Source: Idiomarina sp.
GTDB taxonomy: Bacteria > Pseudomonadota > Gammaproteobacteria > Enterobacterales > Alteromonadaceae
DNA: 64,000 nucleotides
Assembly (NCBI GenBank): GCA_020832105.1
Contig: JAFIFH010000039.1
Location: forward strand, 113,194 to 177,193
Direction of reading: 5' to 3'
This document shows positions 1-7,421 of the stretch, piece after piece. The translations under genes and the position numbers were made by a program. The notes under the pieces were generated by a model. The model was not told where the DNA came from, searched no databases, and was given only the letters and a program-made list of their open reading frames with translations. Position 1 is the stretch's first letter; each line of letters starts with the position of its first letter.

Positions 1-35
1 TAGATTAGGTCTGGTTAGATTAGGCTTGGTAGAGG
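1..35. repeat. Imperfect 15-bp tandem repeat upstream of the first gene
   Basis: Two imperfect copies of a unit reading TTAGATTAGGTCTGG follow each other directly at the window edge; the second reads TTAGATTAGGCTTGG. They end about 15 bases before the start codon of the response regulator gene and overlap the likely promoter or leader. The left boundary is cut by the window, so the copy number is unknown. It could be a regulator-binding direct repeat, since OmpR-type regulators bind such repeats, or simple low-complexity DNA. Confidence 0.4.
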
Positions 36-44
36 GAGCGACAC

Positions 45-749
45 ATGGGACTGGTGCTTGCGCCAACGCCGATCAGAGCACTGATTGTCGAAGACAATCG
101 TGACATTTGCAGCAATATTGCCGAGTACCTTGAACGGCATCTTTATGTTTTAGATTTCGCTTACGACGGTATGAGTGCGTTGCAACTCGCCTTGACGAAT
201 ACTTACGACGTCATTGTTCTGGACTTGATGCTTCCCAAAATGGATGGTCTGAGCGTGTGCCAAAAATTGCGCACAGACGCGGCATTGGAAACGCCTATCT
301 TAATGCTAACGGCAAGGGATACGCTTGATGATAAGCTTAAAGGGTTTTCGGTGGGGGCAGATGACTATTTAAGTAAGCCGTTCGAGTTGCAAGAACTGCA
401 TGCGAGGCTGCAGGCCCTTTATAAACGAAGTCATAGAAAAGCTGCCAACCTGCTAACCGTAGGGGATCTGACGATGAACAGGTCCACGCTGCAAGTGCAT
501 CGAGCGGGGCAACGTATTGATATCACACCTGCGGGCATGAAAGTGCTGCAACGATTGATGGAAGCGGCACCCTCGGTAGTGGCTCGCGATGAGCTCGAAA
601 TGATATTGTGGGCTGATGAGCCGCCTGACGGTGATGGGCTGCGCTCGCATATGTACAAGTTACGCCAGCTTATCGATAGGCCGTTTAATAGCCCGCTTAT
701 TCATACCGTGCATCGTATCGGCTATCGAATTGCCGAGGAACCTGAGTAA
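45..749 (+). CDS. OmpR/PhoB-family response regulator
   Basis: This is a 234-residue two-component response regulator with an N-terminal receiver domain (about 10-125) and a C-terminal winged-helix DNA-binding domain (about 135-232). The receiver has the acidic pair E16-D17, the phosphoacceptor D60 (in VLDLMLPKMDG), T89 and K111 (SKPF), so it should be phosphorylatable. An AGGGAG-like ribosome site precedes the ATG. The stop overlaps the start of the kinase gene (TAATG), so the pair is translationally coupled. The regulated genes cannot be told from sequence. The pair belongs to the general OmpR/EnvZ-type class, and I cannot assign a named system. Confidence 0.93.
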   Translation: MGLVLAPTPIRALIVEDNRDICSNIAEYLERHLYVLDFAYDGMSALQLALTNTYDVIVLDLMLPKMDGLSVCQKLRTDAALETPILMLTARDTLDDKLKGFSVGADDYLSKPFELQELHARLQALYKRSHRKAANLLTVGDLTMNRSTLQVHRAGQRIDITPAGMKVLQRLMEAAPSVVARDELEMILWADEPPDGDGLRSHMYKLRQLIDRPFNSPLIHTVHRIGYRIAEEPE

Positions 750-1981
750 TGTACCGCCACAGCCTGCGCAAGCGTGTCGCCATTGCATTTGCGGTCTGTG
801 TTGCGGTGCTCAGTGTGGCGTGGGGCTTCGCTTTTTTCGCTGCAATTAAGCTGAGCGAAGACCGTGTGATGATACAGCAGCTCGAGCATGCTGCTGGAAG
901 CTACCCTGCGATGACGATGAACCCGCGCGGTTACGATGAGATTGAGAGCTTACCGGAAGCGCTCAGAGGGTGGGCGCTAAGCAAGCCGGCTGAGGGAACT
1001 TACGAATTTACTGCCGCAGAGTTTCATGTCGCGGTCATACCTAGCGACAATGAGCTGGGGCGCGCCTTTGTGGTGTTTGATGTCGCTGGCATTGAGGCTG
1101 ACTCGGCAGAGGATTGGTGGTGGTTACTGGTCATAGCCGGTGTCGTAGGTACGCTTGGCTTGCTAGGCTTCGGGCTGGGTATGATGGTGATGCGCAGAGC
1201 GGTCGCCCCGGTCGCAGAACTCGCTCAAGTGGTCGCTAGCATCGATCTGGAGCATTTATCCGCCGGTGACCATGAACGTATCGAATCCAGCCGCTTTGGT
1301 GATGATGAAGTGGGCATGTTGGCCGCGACTATTGAGAAGACGCTTGAGCGTATCAGTGCATTTATTGCGAGGGAGCGATATTTTACCGGCTCGGCTAGTC
1401 ATGAGTTGCGCACGCCAATCACGGTCATAGCAGGTGCACTTGAGCTGCTGGAGCAAAGCGAGTTATCAGCGGCTAATAAAAAGGTGTTAGATCGGGTTCG
1501 ACGTGCGACGCACGAAATGAAAACGACGATTGAAATGTTCCTGTGTCTTGCCCGCGAAACCGATGACGGATTATATGAAGCGCAGTTTACCGTGATGCCG
1601 ATGGTGAGTCAGGCGGTCGAACAGCATCTCCACCTGTTAAACGGTAAGTTCGTCGATGTTCATATCGATGACCGCGCAACCCCCTTAGTCAGTGGACATC
1701 CTCAGGCCTTTTCTATTGCAGTTAAGAATATAGTGCGCAATGCGTTCGAGCATGCCCACGAAGGGCAGGGGCCGATTACGATTTTGCTTAATGAGCGCGA
1801 GTTGTTAGTCGCCAATCATGTGAGCAGTGATGTTGATGCTCAAGATAGGCCAACTGAGGCAGTATCGTCTCATGGCTATGGGCTGGGCCTGGGCATCGTG
1901 GAGCGGTTGTGTGAGCGCAATGGTTGGTCATTTGTCCTAAATGTGGATGGTACACGCGTCGCTGCTCGGCTTTCGTGGTGA
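749..1981 (+). CDS. Sensor histidine kinase
   Basis: This 410-residue membrane histidine kinase is the partner of the preceding response regulator; its start codon overlaps that gene's stop by one base. Two membrane segments (about 10-33 and 123-148) enclose a short periplasmic sensor of about 90 residues. A HAMP-like linker follows, then a HisKA domain with H218 in the box SHELRTPI, and an HATPase domain with N327/N331 and the glycine-rich box GYGLGLGIV near 377-385. The ATP-binding domain is compact and the ATP-lid glycines are few, but all catalytic boxes can be recognised. The ligand is unknown. About 90 bases after its stop, accessory DNA begins on the other strand. Confidence 0.92.
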   Translation: MYRHSLRKRVAIAFAVCVAVLSVAWGFAFFAAIKLSEDRVMIQQLEHAAGSYPAMTMNPRGYDEIESLPEALRGWALSKPAEGTYEFTAAEFHVAVIPSDNELGRAFVVFDVAGIEADSAEDWWWLLVIAGVVGTLGLLGFGLGMMVMRRAVAPVAELAQVVASIDLEHLSAGDHERIESSRFGDDEVGMLAATIEKTLERISAFIARERYFTGSASHELRTPITVIAGALELLEQSELSAANKKVLDRVRRATHEMKTTIEMFLCLARETDDGLYEAQFTVMPMVSQAVEQHLHLLNGKFVDVHIDDRATPLVSGHPQAFSIAVKNIVRNAFEHAHEGQGPITILLNERELLVANHVSSDVDAQDRPTEAVSSHGYGLGLGIVERLCERNGWSFVLNVDGTRVAARLSW

Positions 1982-2034
1982 GGTTCGCGTCTTTGCGGAT
2001 TGCTAAAAGCGTGGTTTATAAATTAGAACCTGAT

Positions 2035-2590
2035 TCACCCCACCAGGCGCTGGCTATATTTGCGCATGCCTTCAAAAATTGGCTCTGAAATAAATGTAGG
2101 AAATAAACAAGGCTGTTTTTTCTTGGGCACCGGCGAGCGAAATACGAAAGTCGGCTTCAGCGTCTAACATGCCCAGTGGTGTATTCGACTGATATCCCTT
2201 TAAAATTTTTGCTATATGGTCCTCGCTTAGTGGCGTTGCATCGATTGTGTGCACGTTTGGCGCTTTAGAGCCGTGTGGAACAAGCTGAACAGCGCCGACG
2301 CAATCACGACCAATTTGCGACAAGATATCGAATGGCTCGGTAGAGTTAGCATGAAAACGAGCCACGATGCGCTTACGAATTTCGCGAGAGTCAGGGATGA
2401 GATTGTCAAAGTAGTTATAGACTTGAGGGCCTTTGTAGGGCGTAGTGCTAAGGGGTAATGACAGTGACAGGCTGCGTCGGCCTGGCGACTCGTGCCAATC
2501 CTTGTCGTAGATAAATGTGTTGGCACCACTGCGTGTGCGCGTATATTCGCCCGTTTTTATGCCGTTCATGTAAACATCAAGCGTATCCAT
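2035..2590 (-). pseudogene. hipA: hipA toxin kinase pseudogene with internal deletion
   Basis: HipA is normally a Ser/Thr kinase toxin of about 430-440 residues. Here the frame from 2590 encodes about 155 HipA-like residues, including the N-terminal couple domain and the conserved ISLAGAQEKTAL segment, and stops at 2072 after only 172 codons. In the +1 frame, 2103 down to 2035 reads FPTFISEPIFEGM followed by RKYSQRLVG and a stop, which resembles the HipA C-terminus. The simplest reading is an out-of-frame deletion of roughly 250 codons joining residue about 155 to the tail, with the joint near 2100-2115. The kinase catalytic core is absent, so no toxin activity is expected. The gene overlaps nothing and starts 4 bases after hipB. 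Confidence 0.8.
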
Positions 2591-2593
2591 CTA

Positions 2594-2848
2594 TTACCAC
2601 CCTTCAGTCCATTGGTTTTGCTTGTCGTTCGGCGCGTGATCGCGAGTGGCAAGGCCCATTTGTAGGTTAAGCGCTGCGAGTATTTTAAAAAAAGTTTCTA
2701 ACTTGCATGACTCCGGCTTGTTCTCAAAATCGGAAATGGTTGCGACGCGAATGCCCACAAGCTTAGCAATCTCGGCTTGAGTGATACCATGCTTTTTGCG
2801 GTGCTCTTTTATGAACGTACTGAGCTGTTGGGGTCGTGTGATATTCAT
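2594..2848 (-). CDS. hipB: HipB-like antitoxin, Xre-family repressor
   Basis: This 84-residue helix-turn-helix protein has an HTH_3 motif at about 20-60 (ITQAEIAKLVGIRVATISDFE). It is the antitoxin and autorepressor of a hipBA module. Like E. coli HipB it ends in a tryptophan after a polar tail (QNQWTEGW), the part that contacts HipA in the known complex. An AGGATGG ribosome site precedes the ATG. hipA starts 4 bases downstream. Two palindromes upstream are probable operators. The antitoxin frame is intact although the toxin is broken, so it may persist only as a repressor of its own promoter or of other sites. Confidence 0.85.
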   Translation of the reverse strand: MNITRPQQLSTFIKEHRKKHGITQAEIAKLVGIRVATISDFENKPESCKLETFFKILAALNLQMGLATRDHAPNDKQNQWTEGW

Positions 2849-2867
2849 GCTGCAACCATCCTAAATA

Positions 2868-2881
2868 TACGCTAAACCGTA
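2868..2881. promoter_or_regulatory. Candidate HipB operator O2 (imperfect palindrome)
   Basis: TACGCTAAACCGTA is a 14-bp near-palindrome whose left half TACGCT matches the perfect palindrome 27 bp further upstream. It lies about 20 bases before the hipB start codon and would overlap the promoter or leader. Pairs of palindromes are typical for HipB-type autorepressors, although the E. coli core (TATCC-N8-GGATA) is different. Confidence 0.5.
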
Positions 2882-2894
2882 AAAATTTAATTTG

Positions 2895-2908
2895 TACGCT
2901 ATAGCGTA
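2895..2908. promoter_or_regulatory. Candidate HipB operator O1 (perfect palindrome)
   Basis: TACGCTATAGCGTA is a perfect 14-bp palindrome 47-60 bases upstream of hipB. Its half-site recurs at 2868-2873, with centre-to-centre spacing of 27 bp. AT-rich DNA around both sites fits a promoter. Assignment to HipB rests on position and symmetry only. Confidence 0.55.
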
Positions 2909-3118
2909 AATAATCCTGCTCGCACAAAGCAGCCTTAGATGTCTCTTTTGGGGTGTGTCCGTAAAATCTGAGTAGAACCCTAGCTATGAATCTAATGCCA
3001 GAAGGACTTAATGGCAAAGACTAAAGGGTTGAATGGGAAAAGGAGGGAAGCCTTTTGCTGCAACGGGCCGACAGCTGAGCGCTGATACGTCCCGTGTAAA
3101 AAGAGAGGAGATCGATGA
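2909..3118. other. Intergenic stretch with no recognisable gene
   Basis: This lies between the hipB promoter and the end of the serine hydrolase gene. I see no convincing coding frame, hairpin or RNA gene. A short ATG frame near 3011 (MAKTKGLNGKRREAF) resembles nothing I recognise. It may be debris from insertions into this accessory stretch. Confidence 0.4.
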
Positions 3119-4255
3119 TTAGATATCGGGGTTTTCCATTAAAAAAGCGGTCATATGTTTAACGATATTCCAGGCACTTTTTCTGGCGGGCTTTAAATCG
3201 CCATAATTGGTTGTGACGGCTATAGAGATTTGCAACTCCGGAATAATCACTAACAGCGCAAACCAAAAGCGGTTAGAGCCGTTGTGATATAACACTTTGT
3301 GTTCATTCGCCCAGGAATCATCCAACGCCAAAATCCAACCATAGGCATAGTCTTCCATACCGGGTTCGTGGAGTCGTTGATAGGTTTGGGCACTCAACAG
3401 CTCGCTGTTACCCTGACTGCCCAAAAGATGTTCATTCGCATAGGCAGATAAGTCTTCGAGCGACATGTGAATCATGCCAGCAGGCCCCATGATAGGAGAG
3501 TTATCAGTGTCGGTGGTTACCGCTTGCGGGCCTCTAAACCAGGTGGTTTTATGACCTCGTGGTTGTTCCATCGTTTCGTTTACATCGACAGGTGGACCGA
3601 AGCCACCGCTCGACAACTCCAGCGGTTGAAACACCTCTTCACGAATGAGATCTTCCCAGGTTTTCCCGGTTTTGGTGGTGGTCAATACAGCAGCAATTGT
3701 ATAGCCAACATTGGAATATTCGAAATCAGTGCCCGGCTTATAATCGGGCTTTTCCTCTAGTATTTTCAGGACTTCTTCTTTACGTAGCGCGTCGCGCTCT
3801 GTCCCTTCTTCTGGGTGCAGCGACTGGATTCGCCGGGGAAAATCAGTTTCAGCACCACCAGTGTGAGTGAGCAGCTGCGACAAAGTGGCGTCTCGCCATT
3901 GAGGTCTCACCCTGCTGTCAGTGAGGATGTCACCCACTGTGGTATCCCATTGCAACACGCCTCTTTCCACCAGTCGGGCTATCATGGTGGCAGTCATTGA
4001 TTTAGTGACGGAGCCAATATGCCATTTGTCATCGATTGATACAGGTACACCGCTTTTGGTTTCTCTTTCACCGTATACCGCCGTCGCCAGATGTACTCGA
4101 TTTCTGGAAATTGCTGCGCCCAGAGAGACTAAGCCACTGCCTGCATGTTCTTCAGAGACGATAGCTTGCAGTTCTTCTGCTATTTTAGTATCTGTTGTCT
4201 GTGCAAATGTGGCTGAGAAAGTGACACTCAATGTAATGGCAACCATTAGCTTCAT
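3119..4255 (-). CDS. Class C beta-lactamase-related serine hydrolase
   Basis: This is a 378-residue exported serine hydrolase of the beta-lactamase/transpeptidase-like (Pfam Beta-lactamase) family. A signal peptide covers about residues 1-19 (cleavage near TFAQ). The three family motifs are present: S82-V-T-K85 (nucleophile and general base), Y180-S-N182 and H324-N-G326 (in place of KTG, as in esterase EstB and D-aminopeptidase relatives). HNG rather than KTG argues for an esterase or peptidase rather than a true AmpC lactamase. I chose the ATG at 4255 because the signal peptide begins there; an in-frame GTG at 4297 would add 14 basic residues. It sits alone in the accessory stretch. Confidence 0.85.
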   Translation of the reverse strand: MKLMVAITLSVTFSATFAQTTDTKIAEELQAIVSEEHAGSGLVSLGAAISRNRVHLATAVYGERETKSGVPVSIDDKWHIGSVTKSMTATMIARLVERGVLQWDTTVGDILTDSRVRPQWRDATLSQLLTHTGGAETDFPRRIQSLHPEEGTERDALRKEEVLKILEEKPDYKPGTDFEYSNVGYTIAAVLTTTKTGKTWEDLIREEVFQPLELSSGGFGPPVDVNETMEQPRGHKTTWFRGPQAVTTDTDNSPIMGPAGMIHMSLEDLSAYANEHLLGSQGNSELLSAQTYQRLHEPGMEDYAYGWILALDDSWANEHKVLYHNGSNRFWFALLVIIPELQISIAVTTNYGDLKPARKSAWNIVKHMTAFLMENPDI

Positions 4256-4647
4256 TTGTCGCTGAAACCCTACACGATATTTTTTCAAAACTCTCACTTA
4301 CTCGCTGTGGATTAAAAACCAAATAATTCAAGGCCTGAAGAATAGCCAGCACCTGACGGATAATAAACTTATTTATTCGATCTGAAATCTTCAAGGATCT
4401 TGTTATCACACCATTTTATTTGCTGTTTTTTTAGACATTGAGATGTTTTACAACGTAAAACGCCGCCATGGTTTTAATGATTAGCTATCGCCAGTAGAGT
4501 ATGAAAGACGATATGAAAAAGCGGCTACTGAGTGTCTAGTGAACTAGTGGCGATTCATTCCGGACGGCTTTACAACCCACTTTGCCAGATACTTCAGTTT
4601 GATCCAGTAGTGCAACACGGGCATAGTTATGAAAAAAGGAATAAACA
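4256..4647. other. AT-rich divergent intergenic region
   Basis: This 390-base gap separates the divergent serine hydrolase and amidohydrolase genes and should carry both promoters. It contains the inverted repeat described at 4445-4461. The rightmost part (4536-4640, minus strand) has a short open reading ending ESPLVH that looks protein-like but matches no family I know. I see no RNA gene. Confidence 0.4.
4445..4461. promoter_or_regulatory. Inverted repeat, possible operator
   Basis: GTTTTAC-AAC-GTAAAAC has perfect 7-bp arms and a 3-base spacer. It lies roughly midway between two divergent genes for exported hydrolases, a usual place for a shared operator. The binding protein is unknown. 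Confidence 0.35.
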
Positions 4648-6027
4648 ATGAAAACAATAACAACTTTGCTATTAACCTTTTTACTGGCCGCGCCGGCTTC
4701 TGCTGAACAACTAGCGTTGGTGGGTGGTCGCCTGATTGACGGCTTCGCCGGCGAACCTGTGCTGCGCAGCGTGATTTTAATTAAAGACGGTACCATCGAA
4801 AAAACCGGTACCGTAGACAGTCTCCCTATTCCTGAAGGCTACCGGGAAATTCCGTTGTGGGGGCACGACGTTATGCCCGGCCTGTGGGAAAGCCATGCTC
4901 ATCTGCAACTGGTCGGGCACTCAGATTATATACACTGGCAGGAACATTACGCCGACAGATTCCAGGACGAGATTATGCCTGCAGCTGCTGTGCAACTATT
5001 ACTGGCTGGTGTTACCAGCGCACGAGATCTGGGAGCAGCACTCGACGACTCTATTGAAATAAAACGCATGCTGGAAAGCGGTGAGATTCCCGGTCCTACG
5101 CTGTATCTTTCCGGTCCCTTTTTACAACACGAAGTGGACGACTGGCAAAAGAGTTACCGCTGGGAAGTGCGCACCGTCGGTGAAGCACGTGAACGGGTGA
5201 AGCAACTTCATGACGCAGGAATGCATATCGTCAAACTCATCGACCAGGACGACATGGAGCGGGAAGTTGCCCAGGCCATTGTAGATGAAGCGCATGCACG
5301 TAATATGAAAGTGGTAGCCCATGCCCATAAACCCGACGAAGTTCGTGTGGGGCTTGAGATAGGCGTAGATAACTTTGAACACACCGGACTGACCACCGCG
5401 CCGGGTTATCCCGATGATGTGCTGAGCGCCTTGGCAGAACGAACGGCCACTGGCATATTTCACGGTTTATTATTCTGGACTCCCACCGTGGAAGGCTTAT
5501 GGAATTATTCCAATACGCTGAAGAACCCTACCCATCTTGATAATCAATGCTGGGAACGCGGACTACAGGCGGACACCATTGAAGACATTCGCGGCTCCAT
5601 ACAGGATCCGGCCAGCCTGAGTTACACGCAACTTATGCCCCTGCGTCGCTCAACCCTGAAAAATAAAATTGCCCAGTTAAAAGAGAGCGGTGTGGTCATG
5701 CTGATCGGCACGGACAGCGGCATTCCAATGAAATTCCACTGCCAGTCGACCTGGAAAGAAATGGCCTGGTGGGTCGAAGAAATGCAGTTTGACGCGCATG
5801 AAACCATTCGTGCCGCCACCTACTGGCCAGCAGTCATGATGGGCGTGCAGGATCGTTATGGCAGCGTGTCACCGGGCAAATCCGCTGATATCATTGCTGT
5901 GCAGGGTGACGTGCTTCGCCACATTAACCTGCTACAGCGGGTCGACTTTGTAATGAAAGAAGGTGTGGTTTATAAGCAAAACGGACAGGCAAATAACGAT
6001 GCCCTGCCCGAACGCTTTCACCAGTAA
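4648..6027 (+). CDS. Exported metal-dependent amidohydrolase (imidazolonepropionase/prolidase-like)
   Basis: This 459-residue amidohydrolase-superfamily enzyme has a signal peptide (residues 1-19, cleavage after ASA). TIM-barrel metal ligands are visible: H83-A-H85 on strand 1, K196 (HIVKLID, likely the bridging lysine), H225/H227 (VAHAH), H245 (FEHTG) and D356 (GTDSG). The small beta-sandwich domain is built from both ends (about 20-75 and 400-445). Relatives hydrolyse Xaa-Pro dipeptides, N-acyl amino acids or imidazolones; which substrate applies here cannot be told. An AAAGGAATAAAC leader gives the ribosome site. It is next to a serine hydrolase, so both may process peptides or cell-wall-like amides in the periplasm. 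Confidence 0.85.
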   Translation: MKTITTLLLTFLLAAPASAEQLALVGGRLIDGFAGEPVLRSVILIKDGTIEKTGTVDSLPIPEGYREIPLWGHDVMPGLWESHAHLQLVGHSDYIHWQEHYADRFQDEIMPAAAVQLLLAGVTSARDLGAALDDSIEIKRMLESGEIPGPTLYLSGPFLQHEVDDWQKSYRWEVRTVGEARERVKQLHDAGMHIVKLIDQDDMEREVAQAIVDEAHARNMKVVAHAHKPDEVRVGLEIGVDNFEHTGLTTAPGYPDDVLSALAERTATGIFHGLLFWTPTVEGLWNYSNTLKNPTHLDNQCWERGLQADTIEDIRGSIQDPASLSYTQLMPLRRSTLKNKIAQLKESGVVMLIGTDSGIPMKFHCQSTWKEMAWWVEEMQFDAHETIRAATYWPAVMMGVQDRYGSVSPGKSADIIAVQGDVLRHINLLQRVDFVMKEGVVYKQNGQANNDALPERFHQ

Positions 6028-6039
6028 AGCAGGCTGCGC

Positions 6040-6135
6040 TTATTCGGCCTGCCACAGGTCAGGATACTCGGTCACAAAACCAGCGCTGTTAACCTGCAGA
6101 TCACGGATAAATGTGCCGCCAGCGGACTCATACCG
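6040..6135 (-). pseudogene. Remnant of the 3' end of a gene, possibly glycerophosphodiesterase-like
   Basis: In one minus-strand frame, 31 codons read like the C-terminus of a real protein (GGTFIRDLQVNSAGF then VTEYPDLWQAE, stop at 6040). They are cut off upstream by a stop at 6136-6138, and no start codon fits. The VTEYPDLW ending resembles the last strand and helix of glycerophosphodiester phosphodiesterases (usual TD-x-PD-L motif). With so little sequence the family is a guess. It sits beside the tRNA, where fragments of displaced genes are common. Confidence 0.35.
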
Positions 6136-6159
6136 TTACTGCTGATTATCCATGCGCTG

Positions 6160-6180
6160 AAAAATTTACTTTGTAAGTAA
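6160..6180 (-). terminator. Probable terminator of tRNA-Arg
   Basis: On the minus strand TTACTT-ACA-AAGTAA forms a 6-bp hairpin followed by ATTTTT, about 28 bases after the tRNA 3' end. The stem is short and AT-rich, so it is probably modest in strength. Confidence 0.5.
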
Positions 6181-6207
6181 TTACTATCGCTGAGGGTGTT
6201 GCAGTAA

Positions 6208-6284
<77 letters not shown>

Positions 6285-6518
6285 ATGTTGGGATAGTTCA
6301 AGTGAAATTCAAATAGAACTCAACAAGCGAGCGCGATTGTAGGGAATTTGGCGGCCCATGTCTAGCGCTGTGAGGCTAAATCCTCATCCTAGCTGGCGCT
6401 GAAGCCTTTCCTGGGCTGCAATCGGGAATCAAAAACGAGCGATTGTAAATAATAATTGTCACACCCAGTCTCTTTGCCGTGTCTTGGTTAAACACACACC
6501 ACAGACAAGGCAATTGAA
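6285..6518. other. Intergenic region between tRNA-Arg and the hydrolase-sigma operon
   Basis: This gap holds the tRNA promoter (minus strand) and the promoter of the hydrolase gene (plus strand). I see no additional gene. I could not identify a clear ECF-type promoter upstream of 6519 that would show autoregulation by the sigma factor of the same operon. Confidence 0.4.
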
Positions 6519-7421
6519 ATGAATAAATTCTACTTACTACTCGTCCTGCTCATAGGAATTCACACCAACGCCGCCAGCGCTACAGCGGATTTCGACGGCG
6601 ATCTATTCACAGTCAAGATAGAAGGTGAGGGCCCACCACTCCTATTAATCCCTGGTCTGATGTCAGACGCCCGAGTTTGGCAACCGCTGCAAGCTGAGCT
6701 GGCTACTCACTATGAACTGCACCTGGTTAGCGTGAAAGGATTTGGTGAAACCGCGCCGCCAAATCAATCCGAGATGATTACCACGGGCTGGTTGCAGGCG
6801 CTCAGCGGTGAGCTTGGCGAGTACATTTACGCGCACGCTGAGCAGGATTTTCGCATTGTCGGCCACAGTATGGGCGGCTTTCTGGCCATGGCAATCGCCA
6901 TCGAGAACCCGGACAAGGTCATTAGCCTGGTGTCTGTTGACGGAATGCCGTATCTGGCACCGATATTCTCCCGTAATCCTGAGACTCGGCCTGACGATAT
7001 GCGTGTTAACGCTCAGCAGATGCTCGCCTATTATCAAAGCCTGCACACTGAGCAGGCACTGGCAGCGGTGGTTGCTCAAGGGGTGGTTTTGCACGCTGCC
7101 AGCGACGAGCATCAACGTATGGTTGTTGATATGAGCGCGCAGTCTGACGCCGATGTGGTGGGGGTTGCAGTGCATGATTTGCTGCAATGGGATCTTCGCG
7201 ATGACCTGCCTAAGCTTACGCAGCCGCTACTGTTGCTCGGTGCTACAGGGGCATTACCTGACAACATGCAAGACCAGGCTACTGCTTTATATGCGCAGCA
7301 GCTGGAAAACTTGCCAGCGACCCAGAATGGGGAAATACTTAAAATTCGCCGTTCGAGCCGGCATTTTATGATGTACGACGATCCTGAGTGGTTGATCGCG
7401 CAAATATTAGGACACCTATAA
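6519..7421 (+). CDS. Exported alpha/beta-fold hydrolase
   Basis: This 300-residue alpha/beta hydrolase has a signal peptide (about 1-20, LLLVLLIGIHTNAASA). The oxyanion segment is LLLIPGLMSD (about 41-50), the nucleophile elbow is G115-H-S117-M-G and the catalytic His is about 282 (SRHFMMYDD). The Asp is probably in the LLGATGALPDN loop near 240. The substrate is unknown; relatives include esterases and haloperoxidase-like enzymes. Its stop overlaps the start of the sigma factor gene (TAATG at 7419-7423), so the two proteins are made together. That is an unusual partner for an ECF sigma factor. Confidence 0.88.
   Translation: MNKFYLLLVLLIGIHTNAASATADFDGDLFTVKIEGEGPPLLLIPGLMSDARVWQPLQAELATHYELHLVSVKGFGETAPPNQSEMITTGWLQALSGELGEYIYAHAEQDFRIVGHSMGGFLAMAIAIENPDKVISLVSVDGMPYLAPIFSRNPETRPDDMRVNAQQMLAYYQSLHTEQALAAVVAQGVVLHAASDEHQRMVVDMSAQSDADVVGVAVHDLLQWDLRDDLPKLTQPLLLLGATGALPDNMQDQATALYAQQLENLPATQNGEILKIRRSSRHFMMYDDPEWLIAQILGHL

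Noticed and set aside
2763..3017. Open frame of 84 codons on the minus strand overlapping hipB and its operators
   Set aside because: It runs through the hipB 5' end in another frame and across the palindromes, has no ribosome site and resembles no family.
2940..3060. End of an insertion sequence near the TGTCCGTAAAATC stretch
   Set aside because: No matching inverted end, no transposase frame and no target duplication could be found.
3119..4255. True AmpC beta-lactamase resistance gene
   Set aside because: The third motif is HNG rather than KTG and there is no ampR-like regulator beside it; an esterase or peptidase of the same fold is more likely.
6663..7187. 174-codon minus-strand frame inside the exported hydrolase gene
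   Set aside because: The opposite strand carries a hydrolase with a clear nucleophile elbow and signal peptide; the antisense frame has no recognisable domain.
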